Below are positions 1 to 8,349 of a stretch of 64,000 nucleotides of DNA, one piece after another. The position numbers were made by a program, and so were the translations under genes. The notes under the pieces are model-generated. The model ran no database searches. It saw only the letters and a program-made list of their open reading frames with translations, and was not told where the DNA came from. Source of the stretch: Thermospira aquatica (GTDB taxonomy: Bacteria > Spirochaetota > Brevinematia > Brevinematales > Thermospiraceae); the NCBI RefSeq assembly GCF_023525255.1, contig NZ_CP073355.1, positions 2,046,001 to 2,110,000 on the forward strand, written 5' to 3'. The first letter of the stretch is position 1, and each line of letters begins with the position of its first letter.

Positions 1-249
1 GTAGGGAAATCCTTCGGCATACTTGTCTGTCAAGAGATTGCCCATCGCGAGCTGAACAGAGAGAGAAGAAAAGTTTTCACTGGCAATAAGCTTGAGATGA
101 GTGCGCTGAGCCTCAAGCTCTGCTACAATCGAACGAGCAATTTCCGGGGTTACCATCGCCACCTGGCTCAAATTTGCCATATAAGCCACCATTCCACTTG
201 ATGGTTTTGTCGTACTGGTTAGATACTCTTGAATAACCTTTACAGACAT
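1..249 (-). CDS. glyA: Serine hydroxymethyltransferase, N-terminal part (runs off the window)
   Basis: Only the first 83 codons lie in the window. GlyA is the cytosolic PLP enzyme that interconverts serine plus tetrahydrofolate with glycine plus 5,10-methylene-THF. The translation contains the family signature [11 protein letters not shown] followed by [17 protein letters not shown], near residues 52-80. About 45 residues precede the usual N-terminal helix, as in the long GlyA form of chlamydiae and spirochaetes. The ATG at 247-249 follows AAGGAGGAAG (251-260) at close spacing. It is preceded directly by a ZTP riboswitch, which fits a one-carbon gene. Identity is secure from the motif; the C-terminal part and active-site lysine are outside the window. 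Confidence 0.93.
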   Translation of the reverse strand, partial: MSVKVIQEYLTSTTKPSSGMVAYMANLSQVAMVTPEIARSIVAELEAQRTHLKLIASENFSSLSVQLAMGNLLTDKYAEGFPY

Positions 250-267
250 ACTTCCTCCTTCAAAAGT

Positions 268-342
268 ATCCCTGCCCAGGCGGACGACAGGGTTTTCCAG
301 GCTCCCCGATGGTTTATTCCATCCTCGCCAGTTGCCAGCGAT
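268..342 (-). promoter_or_regulatory. ZTP (pfl motif) riboswitch controlling glyA
   Basis: Read on the minus strand, this leader contains the hallmarks of the ZTP/pfl aptamer: ACTGGCGA near its 5' end, a short stem GATGG/CCATC, the GGGGAGC segment, a variable linker, and the highly conserved CCGCCTGGGCA at 273-283. ZTP riboswitches sense the purine intermediate ZMP/ZTP, which accumulates when 10-formyl-THF is short, and commonly control glyA. The aptamer ends about eight bases before the Shine-Dalgarno AAGGAGG, and no U-tract terminator sits between them. Translational control through ribosome-site access is therefore the likely mechanism (inference). Confidence 0.92.
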
Positions 343-344
343 AG

Positions 345-374
345 AGTATAACGCAAAAAGGAAATTCTTGCCAA
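345..374 (-). promoter_or_regulatory. Sigma70-type promoter of glyA riboswitch
   Basis: On the minus strand TTGGCA (369-374) is followed after 18 bp by TATACT (345-350). The predicted start lies just upstream of the ZTP aptamer, which fits a riboswitch leader. Confidence 0.7.
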
Positions 375-418
375 TTTTTGAATACTTTTTTACCCATGGT
401 TATTTAGTTTTGGAAACT

Positions 419-1246
419 TTATCTCTTGCTAGCTCCTTCAATTACTTCAAAGAGACGTTTGTCCTCATCGTTGAGAACGAGTTTAAACTTTTCAATTCCC
501 ATCATGTTTTTCAAACGAAGCAAGTAGATATCACTTAAAATCTTTTGTCGAACTGTATAAATCAATACAGGATTTTGGGATTGGGTGGCTTTTGCTGTTT
601 TGAGGTCTGAAAAGAAAGCTACAAGGGCATCACTATGATCGATAGCCATGAGAAACATCGAACGATCAATGAGAGGGGTGCGAAAGGAAGGATCAAGGTA
701 ATGGGTGTACAGGGGAAGTCCCTGACTTTCAAAAACATAATACGAAAAAATGCTTATCTTAATCCCATCTCTTAGCCTTTGATTCAAAAGAGAGAAAAAC
801 GGTGATAACCACTGGCCATCCTGAACGGAAATAAAAATCTCTTCGGTGGCTTTTTGTATAAGGGTAAGTATAGAGTTTTCAATATTTTTTTGACTTATAA
901 TGTTCCAGAAGAAATCTGTTTCATTCACACTCATGAAATTTCTTAACTGAGTATGAATAAGTTTTTTAGAATCAATAAAATCACTTTCAAGGTTACGGAG
1001 AAACTCTTCTATTTCTACAGGTACATACGTATCAGGATTGGACTTGATGATTCTTGCCCCTCCTTTATCCACAAGTCTGTTAAGCATTTCATAAACAACA
1101 GGACGAAGTATACCGCTATTTTTACTGAGTTGGTATCCTGTAATTGGATGGGTTTCCAAAAGAGCCAGGTATACCTTAGCTTCATTACTGCTCAGTCCAA
1201 GCCGCTCAAAATGTTTGATAAGGAGTTCTTCCTGTTCTATAGCCAA
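419..1246 (-). CDS. TrmB-family transcriptional regulator
   Basis: This 275-residue protein has an N-terminal winged helix (about residues 10-75, with LGLSSNEAKVYLALL and the recognition stretch SKNSGILRPVVYEMLNRL) typical of the TrmB family. A longer C-terminal effector domain (about 110-270) resembles the phospholipase-D-like sensor of bacterial TrmB proteins. Family members usually bind sugars or other small molecules; the ligand here is unknown. The start is TTG at 1244-1246, chosen because AAGGAG lies seven bases upstream and the HTH begins soon after. It follows lptA by 15 bp on the same strand, so it is probably the last gene of the lptC-lptA transcript, an unusual place for such a regulator. 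Confidence 0.8.
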   Translation of the reverse strand: MAIEQEELLIKHFERLGLSSNEAKVYLALLETHPITGYQLSKNSGILRPVVYEMLNRLVDKGGARIIKSNPDTYVPVEIEEFLRNLESDFIDSKKLIHTQLRNFMSVNETDFFWNIISQKNIENSILTLIQKATEEIFISVQDGQWLSPFFSLLNQRLRDGIKISIFSYYVFESQGLPLYTHYLDPSFRTPLIDRSMFLMAIDHSDALVAFFSDLKTAKATQSQNPVLIYTVRQKILSDIYLLRLKNMMGIEKFKLVLNDEDKRLFEVIEGASKR

Positions 1247-1261
1247 TCCTTTCTCCTTGTA

Positions 1262-2278
1262 CTATTGTCCCTGTAATCTCCCTTTTCCCCTACCCTCTAA
1301 GATAAGTTCCTGTTTATTCACATCAAACACCATAACCGTTGCCTCAAAACGGGAATTTCCATCTTCAAGCACAGGATTACCCGTCAAAACAATGCGTTTT
1401 TGTTTGATATAGTACTGCCCCCAACGAGCCGTAACGCGTTGATTTCCTTTGGTGATCTGAACATTTCCAAGAAGATTGGCCCTGTCTTCTTTTTGGTACA
1501 TATCAAGCACAAGACAGGAAACCTCTGCTTCTCCATTTTCATTGGTAAAATGGATACGTGGATCTTTCGTTACTCTCGTGTAACCAAGCAACTCATAATA
1601 GTCAAGTCTCCCTCCTGTGATGACATAGCCTTGTTTTTTATCGGATACTTTTACCTCCTCAGTGGCGGTATAACTTGAGATTTTACCATTTGCATAGGCA
1701 ATTTGCATCAAACGAGAGGAAATTGTGGTATCCTCTTGCTCAAGTCGCGCGTTTCCTTGAACAGAGAGCCTGCTGGAAGATTGGTAGAGCTGGGCCTGTT
1801 CTCCTGTTAGAAGATAGTTTTTTCCCTTTATTTTTACGTTATTGTAGAAGAAAAGATTATTTTTTTCTGGAAAGAATCGTATAACCCCTCCAGATGCCTC
1901 AACTCCATCTCCAGTGAGATAAAGACGCGGATTTTTAGTGGCAACGACTTCTTTAGTTCTTGTGTCATACGTTCCTTCACCAGCCAAAAGCTTTGCTCCT
2001 CGCTTGTTGTCTACAAAAGAGACGTTGCCAAAAGCATATCCTGTTTTTTTTTGTTCCTCATAAACAATAGTATCTGCCTTGAGAATACTTGCCCCTTGCT
2101 GGATGGTTGGAATCCTTTTCGCCTTGCCTTCAAGAAGAAGCTTTTGAATCTCCCATTGGAAAACACTTCTCTCGGCGGTTAGGGTTATAGGCTCATTGTT
2201 TTGAAAAATCTGAGCAAAACTCAGGGAAAAAGTCATTTGTGCCATCAGAAAGATAAATTTATTGCTGAATTTTTGCAT
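1262..2278 (-). CDS. lptA: LptA/OstA-like periplasmic LPS-transport protein
   Basis: A 338-residue exported protein with a signal peptide (MQKFSNKF start, hydrophobic to about residue 24) followed by beta-jellyroll OstA-type repeats recognisable as successive LxAD/xGxGxxD strand motifs, such as ILKADTIVYEE and LLAGEGTYD. LptA family proteins form the periplasmic bridge carrying lipopolysaccharide to the outer membrane. It is longer than E. coli LptA (about 185 residues) and could be a fused or extended form; OstA-like proteins of this length occur outside Proteobacteria. The start at 2276-2278 lies inside the end of lptC (20-bp overlap), supporting translational coupling. A start at 2323 would add 15 residues ahead of the signal peptide and is less likely. 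Confidence 0.75.
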   Translation of the reverse strand: MQKFSNKFIFLMAQMTFSLSFAQIFQNNEPITLTAERSVFQWEIQKLLLEGKAKRIPTIQQGASILKADTIVYEEQKKTGYAFGNVSFVDNKRGAKLLAGEGTYDTRTKEVVATKNPRLYLTGDGVEASGGVIRFFPEKNNLFFYNNVKIKGKNYLLTGEQAQLYQSSSRLSVQGNARLEQEDTTISSRLMQIAYANGKISSYTATEEVKVSDKKQGYVITGGRLDYYELLGYTRVTKDPRIHFTNENGEAEVSCLVLDMYQKEDRANLLGNVQITKGNQRVTARWGQYYIKQKRIVLTGNPVLEDGNSRFEATVMVFDVNKQELILEGRGKGRLQGQ

Positions 2279-2783
2279 CAATATTCTCCATACGTATTTC
2301 CTTGAGGGATGCATCAGCAACAAGATTGTACCCTATGAGTCTGGTTCCTCCCCGCTGAATAACGACGGGTATCCCTGCTTCTGAAAAAAAGAGCTTTTTT
2401 ATATTGTCCCACTGAATCCTCTCTGTTTCAAGGCTTGTCTCACTTGCGAGTATACGGACATTTCCCTCTGCAATTACGAGAAGACTTTTCTTATTGACCT
2501 GGCCCTTATTGGCGGTCAAAATACTATCCAGTATCTCCACGCCATTAGAAATCCGATAAAATGCCACTCTGAAGTTGTAAATAAATACGTCATCACTATT
2601 TTGATACATTACCGCTTCCGAAGCCTTTAGCTCCCATTCTTTTTGTCCCATGGTATTAATAGCTACATATTTAAAATCTGAAATAAGAAAATTTGGAAGT
2701 CCGAGAGACTTTTCTGCCTGAGCTTCTTTTAAGCCACAGCTGCTCACAAGAAAAGCAAAAACACAACCCCAAACATACCGCAT
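2259..2783 (-). CDS. lptC: LptC-like lipoprotein of the LPS export ABC system
   Basis: A 174-residue protein with a lipoprotein signal (charged MR, hydrophobic core, lipobox SSC at residue 16) followed by a beta-rich domain of the LptC type: a strand pattern after WELKASEAVMYQNSDDVFIYN and TANKGQVNKKSLLVIAEGNV. LptC normally sits at the inner membrane and passes LPS to LptA; here it seems to be lipid-anchored instead of having a transmembrane helix. It overlaps the downstream OstA-like gene by 20 bp, the canonical lptC-lptA pair. A good promoter lies 55-83 bp upstream. Assignment rests on fold pattern and context, so lptC is probable rather than certain. Confidence 0.72.
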   Translation of the reverse strand: MRYVWGCVFAFLVSSCGLKEAQAEKSLGLPNFLISDFKYVAINTMGQKEWELKASEAVMYQNSDDVFIYNFRVAFYRISNGVEILDSILTANKGQVNKKSLLVIAEGNVRILASETSLETERIQWDNIKKLFFSEAGIPVVIQRGGTRLIGYNLVADASLKEIRMENIDAKIQQ

Positions 2784-2837
2784 GTTTCTCTCCCCTTTCT
2801 TTATCGGCCAGTAGTAGTAAGAATTTTACTCACTAAT

Positions 2838-2866
2838 ATTATACATAAAAGAAAAAAGAAAATCAA
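2838..2866 (-). promoter_or_regulatory. Promoter of lptC-lptA-trmB
   Basis: On the minus strand TTGATT (2861-2866), 17 bp, TATAAT (2838-2843). The predicted 5' leader is about 48 nt. Confidence 0.75.
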
Positions 2867-2919
2867 ACAAAAGCTTGCTTTTTTACCAACATGTCCTATA
2901 CTAAAAATGATCAAAATCC

Positions 2920-2949
2920 TTGAGAGAATACAAAAAATACCGATAATGT
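2920..2949 (+). promoter_or_regulatory. Candidate promoter of the GHKL ATPase gene
   Basis: TTGAGA (2920-2925) followed by GATAAT (2942-2947, 16 bp spacer) or the overlapping TAATGT (18 bp). Weaker than other promoters in the window. Confidence 0.4.
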
Positions 2950-2971
2950 ATTAAAAAAGCAGGGGGTCTTT

Positions 2972-3640
2972 ATGGAAAAACCTCAGATTTCGTCCTCCCA
3001 AGATAAAACGATGATCTCTTTTTATACTCTGGATGATACGGTGAAAAATGCGGTTCAAGAGAAGTTACGGGAGATTATAAGAAAATACGATCATCCTCTC
3101 TCGCGTCAGGAAAATATCGATGTGATCTACACCTGTCTCAAAGAACTGATGATCAATGCCTCCAAAAGTAACATTAAAAAAACTTTCTTCATTGAAGCAC
3201 AGATCAACGAGCAGGATAAAGAGATCTATGAGAAAGCCAAATCCAGTTTCAAAAAACTCTTAACAGACAAATATTTCTCGTATCTTCGCGAAAAACTTCG
3301 TAAACATAACGCGTACGTTCAGGTGGAATTTGAAGAGAAAGAAACGGGTATTGTGCTCAAAGTGTATAATAATACACCCCTCTGGGAAGATGAAGAGAAA
3401 ACAATACGGGAATCTTTGAAAAAGGCAAGTGAAAGTGCGGATACGAATCTTACTCTTTATTACACCGAAAGTAATAATCACGAGGGAGCCGGACTTGGTC
3501 TTATGCTGATTATTCATCTCCTTCGTGAAGTAGGGATAGATCCCCGACTTTTTCGCATTGGGGTTGTTGAGGGTAAAACCATGGCACGGATTGAAATTCC
3601 CTTCTCTCCGGATTATGAGCCTATCAGAAAACATCCTTAA
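2972..3640 (+). CDS. Stand-alone GHKL (histidine-kinase-like) ATPase
   Basis: This 222-residue cytosolic protein consists mainly of a GHKL ATP-binding fold. The N box is visible as CLKELMINASKSN (about residues 55-67, Asn62) and the G2 box as HEGAGLGLMLI (about 170-180). There is no dimerisation/phosphoacceptor histidine domain and no membrane segment, and the usual DxGxG box is replaced by YNNTP. An ordinary sensor kinase is therefore unlikely. It could be an anti-sigma-type serine kinase or a kinase-like scaffold; similar stand-alone proteins are known to me from spirochaetes. It is monocistronic, with its stop overlapping the convergent hflX stop by 4 bp and no terminator between them. Confidence 0.65.
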   Translation: MEKPQISSSQDKTMISFYTLDDTVKNAVQEKLREIIRKYDHPLSRQENIDVIYTCLKELMINASKSNIKKTFFIEAQINEQDKEIYEKAKSSFKKLLTDKYFSYLREKLRKHNAYVQVEFEEKETGIVLKVYNNTPLWEDEEKTIRESLKKASESADTNLTLYYTESNNHEGAGLGLMLIIHLLREVGIDPRLFRIGVVEGKTMARIEIPFSPDYEPIRKHP

Positions 3641-4737
3641 ACAGAGGAATTGGATTTCTCTCTTTTTATAAAAAAGTTATAGATCGCCTCCCGTAAAATT
3701 GGGAGGTTTTCTTTTGTCGTAGCTGAAACAAAATAAGCCTTTGGAAAATTTTGTCTCAATTGAAGATAGAGCTCTGTGTCGAGCAGATCGATTTTGTTAA
3801 AACACAAAATCTGGGGTATATGTTCAGCGCCAATCTCCTGGAGGGTTTTTTGGACGGTTTCTATTTGCTGTACATAAGCGGGATGAACACTATTCACCAC
3901 ATGAATAATAAGTTCCGTATCAACAGCTTCAAGCAAGGTGGAACGAAAACTTTCAACAAGCGTATGGGGTAAATCCTGAATAAACCCAACAGTATCGGTA
4001 ATTACAACCTGGAGAGATTGGTTCCCGTCTGTCAACCACAATCGTCGAGATGTTGTGTCAAGGGTAGCGAAGAGTTTGTCTTCTATCAGTACGTCTGCGT
4101 GAGTAAGTGCTTGTAAGAGAGAGGACTTTCCTGCATTGGTATATCCCACGAGAGCAACACTATATTGGTGTTTACGACGTTTTTTTCTCCTTTCTTGCAT
4201 TCCTTTTTCTGCTTTCTTGAGTTGTTCTGTGAGGGTGTGGATTCTTTTTCGCAAAAGACGTCTATCTATTTCGAGTTGCTGTTCGCCGGGACCTCGCATC
4301 CCTATACCTCCACGGATACGTGACATCTCCTCTCCTTTGCCAACGAGACGGGAAAGCATATAGTTAAGCTGTGCAAGTTCTACCTGAATTTTTGCTATCT
4401 TTGTGCGAGCATGAAGAGCAAATATCTGAAGGATGAGTTCAGTTCGCGTCATCACTTTACAAAGAGCTTTTTCTTCTACCGATTTGATCTGGGAAGGACT
4501 CAACTCTTGTTGAATAATAATACCATCGAGTTCTTCCGTATGGTAAAAATCAACAAGTTCTTGCAATTTTCCTATTCCGAGATAGGTTTTGGGATCAATA
4601 GAGCGAATGAAGACGACGAGTTTATCCACCACTTCATAGCCTGCAGTTCGTGCCAGTTCTGACAATTCTTCAAGAGAAACCTGCTGAAGAAGAGGAGAAG
4701 ATCGGTGTTCGACTACACTAAGTAATAATACTTTCAT
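3637..4737 (-). CDS. hflX: GTPase HflX
   Basis: A 366-residue ribosome-associated GTPase that splits stalled ribosomes in known species. The N-terminal HflX domain ends in the glycine-rich helical linker (SRIRGGIGMRGPGEQQLE, about 139-156) that defines the family. The G domain shows Walker A GYTNAGKSS (198-206), the switch region TLDTTSRR, G3 DTVGFIQDLP (248-257) and NKID for guanine recognition. The ATG at 4735-4737 overlaps the stop of the upstream gene as ATGA, so it is translationally coupled at the end of a long operon. Length and motifs are those of a full, functional protein. Confidence 0.95.
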   Translation of the reverse strand: MKVLLLSVVEHRSSPLLQQVSLEELSELARTAGYEVVDKLVVFIRSIDPKTYLGIGKLQELVDFYHTEELDGIIIQQELSPSQIKSVEEKALCKVMTRTELILQIFALHARTKIAKIQVELAQLNYMLSRLVGKGEEMSRIRGGIGMRGPGEQQLEIDRRLLRKRIHTLTEQLKKAEKGMQERRKKRRKHQYSVALVGYTNAGKSSLLQALTHADVLIEDKLFATLDTTSRRLWLTDGNQSLQVVITDTVGFIQDLPHTLVESFRSTLLEAVDTELIIHVVNSVHPAYVQQIETVQKTLQEIGAEHIPQILCFNKIDLLDTELYLQLRQNFPKAYFVSATTKENLPILREAIYNFFIKREKSNSSV

Positions 4738-6539
4738 CAGAATGGTGTTTCCCTTAACATCTGAAGAATAGGTTCAAGCGATTGGAAAAGTTCCCACGTC
4801 TTTTTAAGACTTTCTTTGTAAAGTTGATTTTTTGATTGTCCTACACTACGAGCGTTGCGAAGGTATTTGGGAATAGGCTCTGTGGTATCGCTATAGAGTT
4901 TGGTAACAATATCCTTAAGTGAAAGATAGTGGCCGTAAAACTCCCGAAAAAGATCAGCAACTATTGAGTTCATGGAGATAATATGCTTTTCAAGGGATCG
5001 TTTATTCTCTTGTGTCTCTCGACGTTTAAAAAGAAGCAGAAATTTGCTACCTCTGTCGCCTTCTTGGTGAAAGGAATTTACTATTTCTTGAAGTTTTGTC
5101 TGGAATCTCTCCACTGCATAAAGCGTATCAGAAACACTTCGCTTAAAATACTCATCATTAAATATACCATTGATGGTTACGATATTGAGCAGAGGTTGTA
5201 TCCATTCTTTGTAGTAGATATCAAAGAAATGAATAAGTATAGCTAGAGTATAGGCATGAGAGAAAGTTGGAAATCCAAGGTTTTCCAGTTCTTTTGACCT
5301 GTCCATTGTATAAATCCCTACGGGTTTCAAATTTGGAAAATAGGCACGAATATTTTTTTCTACCTTTTCAAATTTCACCTGTCGCATGGCCTTTTCAAAT
5401 GACCATTTGAGCTTTTTTTCCATAATTTCGGTGTATTTCTGGACTAAATCAAATCGGATATGGACAAAAGAAGGAAAATATGAAGGGTTTTTCTTTATAA
5501 CTCTTATTAAAAGAGTACAATAGTTCCGGTAAAGAAGCTCCTGAAGAGTTGATTTGAGAGCATCTATCTGGGACAAAAAAGTGGTTTTTATCATTTCTTT
5601 CTCTGATTTCTCGTTAGCCTCATCTATCGAAGTCATTTCATCGTAGACACTAAACAAAGCCTGGAAGGGAACGAGAAAGTCAATGTTAAGATCAATCTGA
5701 AGCAAAGCTTCTTCCAGATTCGTAAGATAAAAAAGTAATGCTTCACCGGGAATATCAATAAAATGTGCTTCTTTTCCTACTTCATAGGAAGGATCAAAAC
5801 GTTTCAAAAGCCATTCAAATTCGTAAAAAACGAGGTTTTTCATATACATAAGGAAAGTGTAAGCTCGATTTGCTGTTTCTTTTTTCTCAGAAGACAAAGA
5901 AGCAAGATACTCTTCGGCTTCTTGTCGAATAGCTGCAATTGTTTGAGATGAAGGATTTTCTTGGAGACGTCGATAAATGCTTTCGTATCCAAAAATAGCA
6001 AAAACCTTTTCTTTATCAACCTGCATTAATGCTTCACAAAGACGTTCTATCCCTGTTTTTCCTTGCTCAGCAGTATCCCATTGAGGGGTCTCCATAATCT
6101 CAAACATTGGTTTGAAAAAGAGAAGTTTTAACTGAAGATCATGGATCTTGTAAGCGAAATAACGGGTTACTGTTCTCTGTTTCTTATTATAGATAGGGGG
6201 ACGAATGAGTGCCAGATCTTTATAAACCTGTCTTAAAGCTTTGTATTGGAGATAATTCTCCTGGACTTGCATGCCAAGCAATGCAAGAAAGAACATTACT
6301 ATCTTATCCCATAATGAGAGTTGGATATTTATTGGTATTTCTTCCTGGAGAGGGGCTGGGGATACTGGAGCTTGTTGAGGTTTTGCCTGTTCGGTAGAAT
6401 TGCTTTGAATTTTTGTTAATTCTTTTTTTAGGCGTTCTTTTTCCTCACTGTCAAGTTCGAGAGCTTTGGCATCGAATACCCCATTTTGAAAAAGACCTTT
6501 CGCTTTTGCGCGCTCGATATTCTCTTTATCATACGGCAT
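4737..6539 (-). CDS. Unknown 600-residue protein, spirochaete-type
   Basis: I do not recognise a function. The protein is 600 residues. It starts with a short charged region (PYDKENIERAKAKG) and a Pro/Gln-rich linker (about 45-70), then has one likely membrane-associated hydrophobic helix (WDKIVMFFLALLGMQV, about 77-92). The rest is long, helical and rich in aromatic and charged residues, with no catalytic motif I can see. It resembles conserved spirochaete proteins of unknown function (possibly DUF5312, from memory). It lies between ricT and hflX in one operon and overlaps hflX by ATGA, so a role linked to RNA or translation quality control is a contextual guess only. Confidence 0.6.
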   Translation of the reverse strand: MPYDKENIERAKAKGLFQNGVFDAKALELDSEEKERLKKELTKIQSNSTEQAKPQQAPVSPAPLQEEIPINIQLSLWDKIVMFFLALLGMQVQENYLQYKALRQVYKDLALIRPPIYNKKQRTVTRYFAYKIHDLQLKLLFFKPMFEIMETPQWDTAEQGKTGIERLCEALMQVDKEKVFAIFGYESIYRRLQENPSSQTIAAIRQEAEEYLASLSSEKKETANRAYTFLMYMKNLVFYEFEWLLKRFDPSYEVGKEAHFIDIPGEALLFYLTNLEEALLQIDLNIDFLVPFQALFSVYDEMTSIDEANEKSEKEMIKTTFLSQIDALKSTLQELLYRNYCTLLIRVIKKNPSYFPSFVHIRFDLVQKYTEIMEKKLKWSFEKAMRQVKFEKVEKNIRAYFPNLKPVGIYTMDRSKELENLGFPTFSHAYTLAILIHFFDIYYKEWIQPLLNIVTINGIFNDEYFKRSVSDTLYAVERFQTKLQEIVNSFHQEGDRGSKFLLLFKRRETQENKRSLEKHIISMNSIVADLFREFYGHYLSLKDIVTKLYSDTTEPIPKYLRNARSVGQSKNQLYKESLKKTWELFQSLEPILQMLRETPF

Positions 6540-6577
6540 ACAGTGTCTTTATTACCTCATTACTCCTATTGTCCCTC

Positions 6578-7543
6578 TTATTTTTTGTCGTCTCCGGTGC
6601 CAACTATTTGGTAAACAAACCCTTCTTTTCGGGGTATCTTTTTCAGCTCATGAGGTGAAACCTTTTGCATATGGTGATTTTCATCAACCAGGACAACTTC
6701 TCGTTTTAAAAGATTTATGGACATCACATGGTATTCGAGGTTTCCTACCAGTACTTTGGACCCAATCTCTGGATAGAAACCTCTCTCCTGTTGATAAAAA
6801 TCAACTTCATAGGCAAGACAACACAATAATCGACCACAAACCCCTGTAAGTTTACTCGAATTCACCAAAAAACCTTGATCTTTTGCCATTTTGAGATAGA
6901 TAGAACTCATGTGACAGTTAGAACGGGTACAACAGAGTTGTATTCCACAAATTCCACATCCTCCTTCTATTTTGGCAGCATCCCTTACTCCTATTTGACG
7001 CATTTCTATGCGAGTTTTAAAAATAGCAGCAAGTTGCTTTACCAGCTGACGAAAGTCTACACGGTTATCCGAAGTAAAATTAAATATTACTTTTTTTCTT
7101 CCAAGGAGAAAGTGAACATTGATAAGCTTCATGTCAAGCTGTAGAGATTTTATCTCTTTTAACGCAAGTTGATAGGCCTGATCTGACTCTTCTCTCATAT
7201 TTTGCCATTCTTGAAGTTCCTTCTCTGTGGCTTCTCGTATCACAAAAAGGTGTTCTATCTCCACAGGAGCGTGTTCTTGTTTGGCTTCAAGTATGCTTTT
7301 TTCATCAAGTTCAATCCCCTCTGCTTGTTGAGTAACGGGAGGGGGAGATTCCTGTTTGTGAAAATACCTCCGTAATTCTTCATCAGATATCTCTACAATA
7401 CCGGACATGCTTTGCGCTATATCCTCGCCGAATCGGGTATTGACCACATACCATTTGTTTTTTTCAATGGTTATATCTCTTTCACATCTATACGGAAGAA
7501 CCATATGATCAAAAAAAGTTTTCATGTAAGCTACTTTTTGCAT
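6578..7543 (-). CDS. ricT: PSP1-domain protein RicT (YaaT family)
   Basis: This 321-residue protein carries the PSP1 C-terminal domain with its cysteine clusters: GGCGICGIQLCCTRSNC (about residues 196-212) and GVCGRLLCCLAYE. In Bacillus subtilis the homologue RicT (YaaT) forms an Fe-S-containing complex that guides RNase Y and affects development and biofilm formation. The partners RicA and RicF are not in this window. Residues 60-140 form an extra charged insertion. The start ATG at 7541-7543 uses GAGGAGG, which is part of the last codons of acyP. Family assignment is firm; the RNase Y role is by analogy. Confidence 0.85.
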   Translation of the reverse strand: MQKVAYMKTFFDHMVLPYRCERDITIEKNKWYVVNTRFGEDIAQSMSGIVEISDEELRRYFHKQESPPPVTQQAEGIELDEKSILEAKQEHAPVEIEHLFVIREATEKELQEWQNMREESDQAYQLALKEIKSLQLDMKLINVHFLLGRKKVIFNFTSDNRVDFRQLVKQLAAIFKTRIEMRQIGVRDAAKIEGGCGICGIQLCCTRSNCHMSSIYLKMAKDQGFLVNSSKLTGVCGRLLCCLAYEVDFYQQERGFYPEIGSKVLVGNLEYHVMSINLLKREVVLVDENHHMQKVSPHELKKIPRKEGFVYQIVGTGDDKK

Positions 7544-7546
7544 GAA

Positions 7547-7843
7547 TTATGCCTCCTCTTCGCAACCATATCGTATATCGAAGTCGTTATAGGGATTCCA
7601 TTCACTTTCGGTTATGGTATGCTTTACATCTTCTACTTCTGCCATAGAAGGTCCTTGAGATAAAACCATCAAGAACTCGGCTATTTGCTCTTTTGTTCCT
7701 ACGGCAACTACTTTGACACTACCATTTGGCATATTACATACCCATCCGGTCACCTGAAGCATCATGGCCATCCGCTTGGCAAAAAAACGAAACCCCACTC
7801 CCTGCACCCTCCCCGAAATGATGGCTTCTAATTGGTAAAACAT
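7547..7843 (-). CDS. acyP: Acylphosphatase
   Basis: A 98-residue small enzyme that hydrolyses acyl phosphates to carboxylate and phosphate. The signature GRVQGVGFRFFA (residues 11-22) holds the phosphate-binding loop and catalytic arginine, and GWVCNMPNGSVKVVA (about 33-47) holds the catalytic asparagine. Length is typical (about 90-100). It sits between a small membrane protein and ricT, three bases apart from each, in the nfeD-hflX operon. Its last codons (GAG GAG GCA) provide the ribosome site of ricT. Confidence 0.95.
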   Translation of the reverse strand: MFYQLEAIISGRVQGVGFRFFAKRMAMMLQVTGWVCNMPNGSVKVVAVGTKEQIAEFLMVLSQGPSMAEVEDVKHTITESEWNPYNDFDIRYGCEEEA

Positions 7844-7845
7844 GT

Positions 7846-8349
7846 CTATTCCCCTACTTTGATTTCCAGTTTTGGTATGGATGGTCTTTCGCCATCATAG
7901 GCAAAAAACCATGCCACATAATCATTTGGAGCAATTTCAATAGTTGCATTGGTAAAGAAAAGCACAGTACTCGCTACTTTTAATTCAATCGTTTTCAATT
8001 TCCACACTTCTTTTGATTTGTTATCTATGAGAACATTCCAGCCTTTTTTTTGTTCGTTAGCTATCCATCGTACCTCTACAAACCTTGCATTTCCTATACG
8101 AAAAACGCGCTTGTCTTCCGCTTGACTCCGTATTGCCCACCAGAAAAACCAGAAAACAATGGCCAGAAAAACGTAAAAAATAAGCATTTGAAGGGTGGTG
8201 CGATTATTCCCCACCAAACGATAGTACCATTTTGTCGTTTGTTGTTCCTGTGAATTTCTGTTTCTTTTCATTCGTTCTGCCCTGGAGTAATGATAGGTAT
8301 GAGCGGGATTTTTGAGTTCATCAAAATTCAGATTAGGCTTTTTTTTCAT
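7846..8349 (-). CDS. Single-pass membrane protein of unknown function
   Basis: A 167-residue protein, not recognised. The N-terminal 45 residues are basic and hydrophilic (MKKKPNLNFDEL, RAERMKRNRN). A strong Trp/Phe-rich transmembrane helix follows (about residues 53-73, LIFYVFLAIVFWFFWWA). The remaining 90 residues look like a beta-rich domain, probably extracytoplasmic by the positive-inside rule. The start ATG at 8347-8349 is preferred to ATG 8355 because GGAGG lies seven bases upstream of it. It overlaps the end of metW by 17 bp, so it is coupled to the methionine genes. A late-competence or cell-division-like accessory role is possible but unsupported. Confidence 0.6.
   Translation of the reverse strand: MKKKPNLNFDELKNPAHTYHYSRAERMKRNRNSQEQQTTKWYYRLVGNNRTTLQMLIFYVFLAIVFWFFWWAIRSQAEDKRVFRIGNARFVEVRWIANEQKKGWNVLIDNKSKEVWKLKTIELKVASTVLFFTNATIEIAPNDYVAWFFAYDGERPSIPKLEIKVGE

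Larger units (their letters stand above)
2784..2971. other. Divergent intergenic region lptC / GHKL ATPase
   Basis: 188 bp without a gene. It holds the lptC promoter (minus strand) and a weaker plus-strand promoter for the GHKL gene. A/T-rich; no RNA gene or long inverted repeat seen. Confidence 0.6.
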
